Shown: one piece after another, positions 1-5,735 of the stretch
Layout of the letters: each line of letters starts with the position of its first letter
Position numbering within the stretch: the stretch's first letter is position 1
NCBI GenBank assembly: GCA_021204635.1
Contig: JAJPZB010000051.1
Span: forward strand, 1-5,785
Reading direction: 5' to 3'
Source of the DNA: Opitutia bacterium
GTDB taxonomy: Bacteria > Verrucomicrobiota > Verrucomicrobiia > Opitutales > UBA953
DNA: 5,785 bases
Notes under the pieces: generated by a model
The model's input: the letters and a program-made list of their open reading frames with translations, nothing else
Told to the model about the DNA's origin: nothing
The model's database searches: none
Translations under genes and position numbers: made by a program

Positions 1-176
1 GCGGGAGGGGACCGCGATAGCGGTGAGGGAGTGTGTTGGTTGTGCGTCGCCTGACTTCGCTCCCCACCACCAACCCAAATCTCACCACCAACCCCTCCGA
101 AAAAACTCTCACCACCAACTCCTCTCACCACCAACCACAAACTCCTCCCGCCACCACCAACCCACCAACCACGAAC
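1..176 (+). repeat. Dispersed repeat, copy A, with CACCACCAAC motif array
   Basis: This is non-coding repetitive DNA. Positions 1-136 align with 5595-5729 in the same orientation, with about 11 mismatches and one 1-nt indel counted by eye. The window opens inside the repeat: the first bases (GCGGGAG) are the right half of a hairpin seen complete at 5581-5601. A small hairpin lies at 11-24 (stem ACCGC/GCGGT, loop GATA). From about 61 on come five exact CACCACCAAC motifs starting at 65, 83, 110, 126 and 152, spaced 18, 27, 16 and 26 nt apart. The array ends right at the stop codon of the minus-strand gene at 177. Read as that gene's 3' untranslated RNA it is G-rich (GTTGGTGGTG). The function is unknown. 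The short open frames across it are low-complexity and are not preserved in the other copy. Confidence 0.85.
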
Positions 177-1892
177 TCACTTGCCCTTTTCCTTTTCCTC
201 CACAGGCGTCACGCGGAATAGCACCCTGTTGTTTTGTGGCGCGAACCATTCGCGCAGCAATTCGCGGAACTTGGAATAATCTGCGGGCAATATCTTCCCT
301 ACAGGAAATTTCCTTTTCATAGAGAAGCGGAACGATTTTGCCACGACAATGGTTGCGCCGTCTTTCTCGACAGAAAAGCGCACTTCGCCGAGCTCGTTTC
401 TCAGCACGCGGTTGGCGGGTTCGCCGGCGAAACTCACTCCGTCTTTCGTTGCAATCCTGAACTCGTAGCCCTCAAAAATTTCCGTATCTCCGTCCAACTT
501 TGAGACTGTGAATTCCGATTGTCGCTCGGCGGGAAGCTTGTCCCAGCCGCTCGCCGCGAGGCCTTTTTTCGAGACGGGGACGCGCCATATAAACGCGAGC
601 TCCGAGATTTTTTCTTCGCGCGAAATCTCGAACGCGAGTTCGTTCGCGCCGGTGCCGTCGCGCGTCACGACGGATTGTTTGATGTCGCTTTCCTTTTCGC
701 CGAGCAGTTCTGCGAAGAATTTTTTTGGCTCGGAAATATTTGCGGGCGGGATCAGCGGCGTCATGTTTTTCTGCGAAATTTTTCCGCGCAAAGTTTGTTT
801 TTCCGGCGAAATTTCGACTTCGGCATTTTCGCAAATCCCGTTTGCAAACCCGCTCTGCGGCTCGATGTCGTAGCGATTTTGCCCGCCGGAATTTTTGCGG
901 CGCAGGACGAAAAACGTGTCGTAGTCGAAGTCGCGGCACATTTCCCATTCGTCTTCGGGCGCGACGGTTTTGAGCAGCAGCCTCAGCAATCGCGCCTTTT
1001 CTGCGGGCACGCCGTAGCCTGTTTGCAACACGGTTTCAGGCGCGCGCAATTCAAAATTCAGCAGTTCGGGCGCGACTTTGACCGTGGCGATTTTTTCCTG
1101 CACAAATTTGTAGAGCGCCGCGATTTTGTCTTCCTTGCCGAGGTCGTCGGAGGCGATGTCGGAGAAAATTTTCGTGCCTGCTTTGTCGAGTTTGTCGCCT
1201 CGATCCGTGTAGATGTCTTTCTCCTCAAATTCCATTCCGGGATACATGACGGGCACGTCTTTTTTTGGGAAGAAAAAGGCTTCTCGCGAGCGCGCGGGCA
1301 CGTTGCTTTTCTCCGTGATTGCGCCGTTGAAATTGAAGACGAGGTGCTCGCACGGGAACGGCAATTCGGAATTTTCGTCGAAGAGAATTCCCGCCGTGGA
1401 ATCGTAGAAAATCGAGTAGTCAAGATAAATTTCCGCGCCGGGCTCGAGCGCCGTGTGCGTTATCACGAGTTCGCGCAGGAAATTGAAATCGGGCGCGTTC
1501 GCAGCCGCTGCGGGCAAGACTTCGTTGAGCGCATTTTCCGGCAGCGGCACGCGTTTCCCCGACGGCAAAAGCGTGTATCCCTCGTTGACTTTGACCCGCT
1601 GAAATCGCGGGTTATAGACGACGAATGTCTCGCCGCAGAGATTGTTCACGGCGAAGAGCGTTTCGACGCGCAGGCGGGATTTTGTGCGGATTTCGCAGCT
1701 CCCGTTCGGCGCGAACGTGTAGATTTTTTCAAAGTCTTTGTAAAAGGCTTCGGGTTTTGTCGCGGGGAAATTTTTCAGTTCCGGCTTTGTCGCGGCAACA
1801 GTGGCGGCGGCGGGAGAATCCGCGAGCGCGTTCCCGCAAAATCCGCACAACAATGCGGCAAAGACCAGCGACGACAATATTTTCGTTTTCAT
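177..1892 (-). CDS. Secreted DUF3857-type protein with degenerate transglutaminase-like domain
   Basis: The protein has 571 residues. A Sec signal peptide is visible (MKTK followed by a hydrophobic stretch), with likely cleavage after NALA at residue 24, so it should act in the periplasm or at the envelope. Residues about 45-230 resemble the beta-rich DUF3857 region. Residues about 240-350 resemble a transglutaminase core, but the expected Cys-His-Asp positions read Pro296 (GVPAEKA instead of GVCKDKA), Thr326 and Glu344, so catalysis is unlikely. The tail (ADYSKFRELLREWF) is the usual C-terminal style of this family. The frame is open further upstream, up to 2399, but that part overlaps the phosphoesterase gene and reads as Arg/His-rich shadow sequence. 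The ATG at 1890-1892 directly before the signal peptide is therefore the start. It overlaps the upstream TGA as ATGA and has no clear Shine-Dalgarno sequence, which suggests translational coupling. The exact function is unknown; a binding or partner role for the paralogue at 2852-4834 is inference. Confidence 0.87.
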   Translation of the reverse strand: MKTKILSSLVFAALLCGFCGNALADSPAAATVAATKPELKNFPATKPEAFYKDFEKIYTFAPNGSCEIRTKSRLRVETLFAVNNLCGETFVVYNPRFQRVKVNEGYTLLPSGKRVPLPENALNEVLPAAAANAPDFNFLRELVITHTALEPGAEIYLDYSIFYDSTAGILFDENSELPFPCEHLVFNFNGAITEKSNVPARSREAFFFPKKDVPVMYPGMEFEEKDIYTDRGDKLDKAGTKIFSDIASDDLGKEDKIAALYKFVQEKIATVKVAPELLNFELRAPETVLQTGYGVPAEKARLLRLLLKTVAPEDEWEMCRDFDYDTFFVLRRKNSGGQNRYDIEPQSGFANGICENAEVEISPEKQTLRGKISQKNMTPLIPPANISEPKKFFAELLGEKESDIKQSVVTRDGTGANELAFEISREEKISELAFIWRVPVSKKGLAASGWDKLPAERQSEFTVSKLDGDTEIFEGYEFRIATKDGVSFAGEPANRVLRNELGEVRFSVEKDGATIVVAKSFRFSMKRKFPVGKILPADYSKFRELLREWFAPQNNRVLFRVTPVEEKEKGK

Positions 1893-2839
1893 AAAATTTT
1901 TGGAGCTTTCAGGTTGACGATGAGAATTTCCGGCGGGCAAAAGAGGCGGAATGACGCAAGCGCCGTCCCGAGCCCGCGGGTCGTGAAAATTTTGCCTTTC
2001 CCGCCGGGCGCGTCGTTCATCCCATAGACATATTTCAGCCCGACGCAGCGCGTGGAGGTCACGATCGCCTGCCCGCCCGGGAGGCAGACCTGCCCGCCGT
2101 GCGTGTGGCCGCAGAGCGTGAGCAGAAAGTCGTTGCGCTCTTTCAGGTTTTCCACGATGTCGGGCGAGTGCGAAATCAGGACTGCGGGAAGTTTTTCCGC
2201 GCCCGCCGGAATCTTTGGCAGCGCGATGTTTTCCGGCGAATACGTGTCGGCGTCGAGCGTGCCGGCGATGACGATTTTTTCTCCGCGTCGCGTCGTGAAA
2301 ATTTCCGCGCCCTCGGGGAAAAACGTCTTTATGCCGCCGGAGTTCAGCGCGTCCGCCGTGCGGCGATTGTCGAAATACGCGTCGTGATTTCCGAGGCATG
2401 CAAACGCCGGCGCGGAATCCAACAGCGGCATGAGCCCGCGCACAATTCCGTCTATCGGCAGCGATTCGCCGTGGCGCACGCCCTTGTAAAAATCGCCGAG
2501 CAGCAAAAACGCGTCCGCCGATTGCGCGCGCATTGCGGCGACGATCGCGTCAAGCCTCGGGGCCTCGTCGGGGGCGATGTGGAAATCCGAGGCGACGACG
2601 AAGCGCGCGGAATTGTTTGTCCCCGCCCACTCGGGCACCGAGATGTCGATCTCGGAAAAAGTCAGGCGCGAAGTCTCGCCCCAGCGCGCCCACGAGGCTA
2701 CGCCTGCGCACGCCGCGACAGCTGCTCCGGCGCCGCACAATCCCAAGAATTTTTTGCGCGAAATTTTCCTGCCGAGCGGGCGGGTTTCGCCCTGCGCCTC
2801 GGGAGAAATTCCCGCGCCATTTTTGTCTTCCGCTTTCAA
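1889..2839 (-). CDS. Calcineurin-like metallophosphoesterase (YkuE-like), exported or membrane-anchored
   Basis: This 316-residue protein has the full two-metal phosphoesterase signature: D85-x-H87 (SDFH), G115-D116, G150-N151-H152-D153, H224 (SHSPD) and G244-H245-T-H247 followed by GGQ. Such enzymes hydrolyse phosphomonoesters, phosphodiesters or pyrophosphate bonds. The GHTHGGQ ending and exported N-terminus fit the YkuE/YaeI-like branch, in which LpxG-type lipid A pyrophosphatases also fall. The substrate cannot be told from sequence. The N-terminus has a twin-arginine-like stretch (ISRKKFLGL, with Arg-Lys rather than Arg-Arg) and a hydrophobic segment at about 31-50 that includes VAAC, matching a lipobox at Cys44. 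The active site probably faces the periplasm. The start is TTG at 2837-2839; it is chosen because a CGGGGA ribosome site lies 6 nt upstream and the next in-frame Met comes only after the first metal motif. It is the middle gene of a three-gene operon. Confidence 0.9.
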   Translation of the reverse strand: MKAEDKNGAGISPEAQGETRPLGRKISRKKFLGLCGAGAAVAACAGVASWARWGETSRLTFSEIDISVPEWAGTNNSARFVVASDFHIAPDEAPRLDAIVAAMRAQSADAFLLLGDFYKGVRHGESLPIDGIVRGLMPLLDSAPAFACLGNHDAYFDNRRTADALNSGGIKTFFPEGAEIFTTRRGEKIVIAGTLDADTYSPENIALPKIPAGAEKLPAVLISHSPDIVENLKERNDFLLTLCGHTHGGQVCLPGGQAIVTSTRCVGLKYVYGMNDAPGGKGKIFTTRGLGTALASFRLFCPPEILIVNLKAPKIL

Positions 2840-2845
2840 AATTTT

Positions 2846-2851
2846 TCCCCG
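2846..2851 (-). promoter_or_regulatory. Ribosome binding site for the phosphoesterase (supports TTG start)
   Basis: The minus strand reads CGGGGA in the 12-nt gap between the upstream TAA stop (2852-2854) and the TTG codon (2837-2839), with 6 nt of spacing. It is the only purine-rich site here and it decides the non-ATG start. No ATG or GTG in this frame lies between it and the Tat-like motif. Confidence 0.65.
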
Positions 2852-4834
2852 TTATTTTTTCAAAATCACGACCGGATTTTTCGAGAATTTCCCGTATCCG
2901 AGAAGCGCTTTCCGCACTTCCTCCCAGTCTCCGGCGTCATAGACCCGCTTGTTCATCACGAGCTTTTGCTCGAAGGAAAGTTCGTTCCCGCGCACGTCCA
3001 ACGTCCCCGAAAATTCGGCGATCTCGCCGTCCGACGACTCGTTTTTTTTCACCTCAGCGGCGTCAAAAGGAAGCTTGATTTTTTCGGAAAATTCTGCTGT
3101 GCGTGAACACGAATCGACGAAGCCGTACTTGCGTTTTTCAAGCTTCGTGTCGATGGTCTCGAAGCGCCTGCCCTGCGGAAATGCGTTTTTGAAAACGACG
3201 GGCTCATACACGATGACGCCGTCGCCCGACACCGCCGCATAGTTTGGCGCGGTGAACCTGATTTTCATCTTGAAAGGCGCGTCCAAATATGCGCGCAAAT
3301 CATTGCCGAGTTCGACGCTCTCGATCTGCGCGTCGGGCGCGATTGCGTAAATTTCCTGCTCGATTTTCTTTTGCCAATCGGCGACGTAGCCCTCTGCGTA
3401 GGCGCGGCGCAAACGCGCGTCGGTCTGCCCTTCCGCCTCGATTTCGTATTCGGCGCGCAGGGTTCCGTCCTCGGAAAGTTCGCCCGTGACGCCGATTTTC
3501 AGGTAGTGATTTTCGGCGGGCGAAAGCGGAGTTTCGCGCAATTCCGAGCCCTCGGGAAGCCCGGGCAAATAGTTCTGCTGCTGCTCTGCCGACGACCACA
3601 GTTCGCGCACAAACGGCACCCAGGTCGGGTCGAGCGGCGTCCATTTCCCGTCGATTTTCACGAGCGTGATGCAGTGATTAAACCAATCCGCCGGCATGGC
3701 CTCTATGCGCGAGCCCGCCATCGTCATCGCCGGGAACGCCTCAAATCCCGCCATGCGGAGCATCGAAATCAGCAGCGCCGCCTTGTCTTTGCAGACGCCG
3801 CAGCGGTCCGTGAAATTCACCACCGTCGAGTGGAGCGTGTAGCCCTCGCCCTTGCCCATCGAAATGCCGGAATAACGCATGTTGTCTGCAACCCAGTGCG
3901 TCAGCCGCGAGATTTTTTCCCAGTCGCTTTTTGCGCCGGCGACGAGCTCGTCAACTTTTTTTTGCGCCTCGGGCGTCGCGGCAAAACTATCGTATTCCTC
4001 GTTCACGCGGCAGAACCAGCGCGATTTTTCCTGCCACTCGGGCGTCGTCGTCAAAATGAGTTTCGGCGCGGCGTCCGAGAGCGCGACCATGTTTGCCTCT
4101 TTCGCAAAGGGCTCGATGTGCTCCACGACAAACTCGTATTCGGTCTTGCCGTCGGGGCGCAGGCTCGCGCTCGGCTTCACGTCGCCGTTGTAAAATTTGA
4201 ACTGCACCGGCTTCACGATCGCCAGCGCATAGACCTTTTTCTCAACGGGATATTTGTCCGACCAAAACGGGACAATGTCGTAGAACTCGCCGCGCATCGG
4301 CGGGACAAATTTGTCGTTGTCGCCACTGTTGCCGGAGCTTGCATTGCCGCCGCCTCCCGCACTTGGAGCTGCATTGTCGCCGTCGAGAAGCGCGTAGGTG
4401 AAGCCCTTTTTCGCGATGCCGTATTCCAAGACATCGCCGACGTCCAAGTGGCCGACACCGAGCATTATCTGGCGCGCGCCCCAGTAAATCCCGCGCGACG
4501 GCGCCGGATAGTCGCAGGCGTTGCCGCAATCGATTTCGCGCACGGTCCCGTCTTTGGAAATCACGCGCGCGAACGAAAATTTTGCGAACGCCGTCAGCGG
4601 GTCATAGTCATAAACGACAACGCGGTGCGCAAACGCGCCGGCGGCATTTTGAATCTTGATTTTGCGGTCAATCGAAAACTCGCCGGTTCCGGCGGAATCG
4701 ACCTCGACGCGCATTTCGTCGAGCAAAATCACGGCATCGGCCTTGGCAAAGGCATCGACGGCGGCTGTTTCCTCCGCAAAAGCGAAGAGCGACGTGAGCC
4801 CTGCGGCGACGACGCAAGTTAGCATACGAATCAT
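2852..4834 (-). CDS. Secreted DUF3857 and transglutaminase-like domain protein
   Basis: This 660-residue protein starts with a signal peptide (cleavage likely after AFA, residue 20) and should be periplasmic or envelope-located. Residues about 35-260 form the DUF3857 region, interrupted by a Gly/Ser/Asn/Asp-rich stretch at about 152-174. Residues about 290-410 are a transglutaminase-like core with the complete triad: Cys348 in DRCGVCKDKA, His387 in WFNHCITL, and Asp402 in LDPTW. A DPTWVPF..ELWSSAEQQQ..YLPG segment and a beta-rich C-terminal region follow. Transglutaminase-fold proteins of this kind act as peptidases, transferases or peptide-binding proteins; the substrate here is unknown. It is the first gene of the minus-strand operon. 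There are two possible starts: ATG at 4834, whose Shine-Dalgarno-like GAGGA abuts it with no spacing, or ATG at 4825, which gives 9-nt spacing but removes the only basic residue (Arg3) of the signal peptide. The longer form is reported. Confidence 0.92.
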   Translation of the reverse strand: MIRMLTCVVAAGLTSLFAFAEETAAVDAFAKADAVILLDEMRVEVDSAGTGEFSIDRKIKIQNAAGAFAHRVVVYDYDPLTAFAKFSFARVISKDGTVREIDCGNACDYPAPSRGIYWGARQIMLGVGHLDVGDVLEYGIAKKGFTYALLDGDNAAPSAGGGGNASSGNSGDNDKFVPPMRGEFYDIVPFWSDKYPVEKKVYALAIVKPVQFKFYNGDVKPSASLRPDGKTEYEFVVEHIEPFAKEANMVALSDAAPKLILTTTPEWQEKSRWFCRVNEEYDSFAATPEAQKKVDELVAGAKSDWEKISRLTHWVADNMRYSGISMGKGEGYTLHSTVVNFTDRCGVCKDKAALLISMLRMAGFEAFPAMTMAGSRIEAMPADWFNHCITLVKIDGKWTPLDPTWVPFVRELWSSAEQQQNYLPGLPEGSELRETPLSPAENHYLKIGVTGELSEDGTLRAEYEIEAEGQTDARLRRAYAEGYVADWQKKIEQEIYAIAPDAQIESVELGNDLRAYLDAPFKMKIRFTAPNYAAVSGDGVIVYEPVVFKNAFPQGRRFETIDTKLEKRKYGFVDSCSRTAEFSEKIKLPFDAAEVKKNESSDGEIAEFSGTLDVRGNELSFEQKLVMNKRVYDAGDWEEVRKALLGYGKFSKNPVVILKK

Positions 4835-4839
4835 TCCTC
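4835..4839 (-). promoter_or_regulatory. Shine-Dalgarno-like GAGGA at the head of the minus operon
   Basis: The minus strand reads CGAGGA directly before ATG 4834 and 9 nt before the in-frame ATG at 4825. The spacing favours 4825 as the translated start, while the signal-peptide charge favours 4834. Confidence 0.5.
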
Positions 4840-4866
4840 GAGACTACGCCGGAAAAGTGCCGCGCG

Positions 4867-4886
4867 CGAGAAGCTTTTTGTTCTCG
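4867..4886. promoter_or_regulatory. Small inverted repeat, possible operator
   Basis: CGAGAA (4867-4872) and TTCTCG (4881-4886) form a perfect 6-bp inverted repeat around an 8-nt centre (GCTTTTTG), in the middle of the divergent intergenic region and just upstream of the candidate -10. This placement suits a regulator site, but a 6-bp match in 90 bp can arise by chance. Confidence 0.3.
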
Positions 4887-4925
4887 GATTTTGCAGCGGC
4901 GTTTTCGATAATCGCTCTAAGTCCG

Positions 4926-5462
4926 ATGAAAGCTGAGAAAACGCCAAAAATCATGCAGATAATTCCGGAGGAAAAAATCCGACAACGCGTCCGCGAATTG
5001 GGCAAAAAAATTTCCGCCGACTACGCCGGAAAGCAGCCCACGATTTTGATTCTCACAAACGGCGGAATTTTCTTCGGCGTGGATTTGTTGCGGGAACTCA
5101 AAAATATTCCCGCGAGAATCGAGTGCGTGCGCGTCTCGTCCTACAAAAGCGGGACGCGCTCGTCGGGCAATCCGGAAATTTTCGGCACCCTCGAGCCGGA
5201 CGATTTTGCCGGCCGCGACATCTTGATCATCGACGACATCATCGACACAGGGCGCACGCTGAAACGGATTCGCGACCAAGTCGAAAATTTCGGCGCAAAA
5301 TCTGTCCGCACCTGCGCGTTTTTGGATAAGCCCGCGAGGCGGGAAGTCAATTTCTACGCGGATTACACGGGCTACGAGATAGACGACGTTTTCGTCGTAG
5401 GCTATGGCTTGGACTACGCCGGCAACTTCCGCGAGCTCCCCTTTGTCGGCAAAATTTGCTGA
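4926..5462 (+). CDS. hpt: Hypoxanthine phosphoribosyltransferase
   Basis: This 178-residue cytoplasmic enzyme transfers the phosphoribosyl group of PRPP to hypoxanthine and/or guanine, giving IMP/GMP in purine salvage. The order of motifs is that of the HPRT family: IIPEEKIRQRVRELG at the N-terminus, a PPi-loop region TNGGIFFGVDLL (44-55), the flexible loop SSYKSGTRSSG (71-81), the PRPP-binding motif ILIIDDIIDTGRTL (99-112, general base Asp107), base-contacting Lys135 in LDKPARRE, and FVVGYGLDYAGNFRELPFVGKI (two pieces, 156-177) with Asp163. The Lys/Arg-Gly of the PPi loop is Asn45-Gly here, a variant also found in other bacterial homologues. Length is normal; it ends a few residues earlier than the E. 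coli enzyme, right where the repeats begin. An alternative start is ATG 4953 (169 residues). Neither start has a strong Shine-Dalgarno; 4926 matches usual family length. It is monocistronic and divergent from the envelope operon, with no obvious functional link to it. Confidence 0.93.
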   Translation: MKAEKTPKIMQIIPEEKIRQRVRELGKKISADYAGKQPTILILTNGGIFFGVDLLRELKNIPARIECVRVSSYKSGTRSSGNPEIFGTLEPDDFAGRDILIIDDIIDTGRTLKRIRDQVENFGAKSVRTCAFLDKPARREVNFYADYTGYEIDDVFVVGYGLDYAGNFRELPFVGKIC

Positions 5463-5522
5463 GCGGGTCGGTGGTCGCGGGTTGGTGGTGAGTAGTGGAA
5501 AGACGGGTTGGTGGTGGCGGGA
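5463..5522 (+). repeat. Inverted GTTGGTGGTG motif array downstream of hpt
   Basis: This array begins immediately after the hpt stop codon. It holds exact GTTGGTGGTG at 5481-5490 and 5507-5516 and a degenerate copy near 5467-5476. These are the reverse complement of the CACCACCAAC motifs at 65-161 and 5659-5728. Positions 5505-5522 (GGGTTGGTGGTGGCGGGA) are an exact 18-nt inverted match to 146-163. The array is on the same strand as the hpt mRNA and could pair with the C-rich motifs further downstream. Confidence 0.8.
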
Positions 5523-5580
5523 TCTGGCTCCGTTGCAGCGGCAAGCTACCCACCTGCGATGCGGAATCACCAACGTAATT

Positions 5581-5601
5581 CTCCCGCTAAGTTAGCGGGA
5601 G
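5581..5601. repeat. Perfect hairpin palindrome in copy B
   Basis: The arms are CTCCCGCTAA (5581-5590) and TTAGCGGGAG (5592-5601) around a single central G. All ten pairs are Watson-Crick. There is no T-run after it on either strand, so it is not a classical intrinsic terminator. The right arm recurs at position 1 of the window, and most of the hairpin recurs at 5768-5785, so it is a defining part of the repeat. Confidence 0.85.
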
Positions 5602-5604
5602 GGG

Positions 5605-5618
5605 ACCGCGTCAGCGGT
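5605..5618. repeat. Second small hairpin of the repeat
   Basis: ACCGC (5605-5609) pairs with GCGGT (5614-5618) around the loop GTCA. The matching hairpin in copy A (11-24) has identical arms but loop GATA, so the stem is kept while the loop changes. It lies only 3 nt beyond the larger palindrome. Confidence 0.7.
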
Positions 5619-5735
5619 GAGGGAGTGTGTTCGTGGAACGGCGCCTGACTTTGCTCCTCACCACCAACCCAAATCTCACCACCAACCACTCCGAAAAAAC
5701 CTCACCACAAACTCCTCTCACCACCAACCCGGCTT

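Larger units (their letters stand above)
4835..4925. promoter_or_regulatory. Divergent intergenic region between the envelope operon and hpt
   Basis: This roughly 90-bp region separates the two divergent start codons and must hold both promoters unless transcription enters from elsewhere. On the plus strand GATAAT at 4907-4912 is a fair -10 candidate for hpt, but no -35 of good quality sits 16-18 bp upstream: TTGTTC at 4878-4883 is about 23 bp away. On the minus strand I see no convincing -35/-10 pair. If 4907-4912 is the -10, transcription would begin near 4919. That leaves only a few bases before ATG 4926, or about a 34-nt leader before ATG 4953. Confidence 0.4.
5549..5735 (+). repeat. Dispersed repeat, copy B, complete 187-bp unit
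   Basis: The unit runs from CCCACCTGCGATGC to the next occurrence of that sequence at 5736. In order it contains CACCAACGTAATT, a perfect 10-bp-stem hairpin (5581-5601), a second hairpin (5605-5618), GAGGGAGTGTGTT, CGCCTGACTT, and CACCACCAAC motifs starting at 5659, 5677 and 5719, plus a degenerate one at 5703. Its 5595-5729 part matches copy A at 1-136. Together with 5463-5548 and 5736-5785 it makes up the gene-free 3' stretch of this window (323 bp). I find no protein or RNA gene of known type in it. Confidence 0.85.

Noticed and set aside
65..161. CRISPR-like array of short direct repeats
   Set aside because: Repeats are only 10 bp, spacing is irregular at 16-27 nt, the spacers are not unique (they recur in copy B), and no cas gene is present.
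23..322. Small frames across the left repeat giving HHQP- or TTN-rich peptides
   Set aside because: They translate the CACCACCAAC array; the matching region at 5595-5729 has a 1-nt indel that breaks the frame, and no ribosome site is seen.
519..2027. Long plus-strand open frame opposite the degenerate transglutaminase gene (others at 2099-3106 and 3371-4822)
   Set aside because: These are antisense to well-supported genes, rich in Arg/Phe/Val without domain motifs, and expected from GC-rich codon bias.
1893..2399. N-terminal extension of the 571-residue protein up to 2399
   Set aside because: It overlaps the phosphoesterase in another frame and reads as an Arg/His-rich shadow; the ATG at 1892 gives a clean signal peptide and an ATGA overlap.
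4842..5422. GACTACGCCGG at 4842, 5019 and 5412 as a repeated regulatory site
   Set aside because: Two of the three are in-frame codons for Asp-Tyr-Ala-Gly in hpt; the third, upstream, may be chance in GC-rich sequence.
5581..5601. Intrinsic terminator at the main palindrome
   Set aside because: No U-tract follows on either strand, and the same hairpin occurs in repeat copies independent of a gene end.
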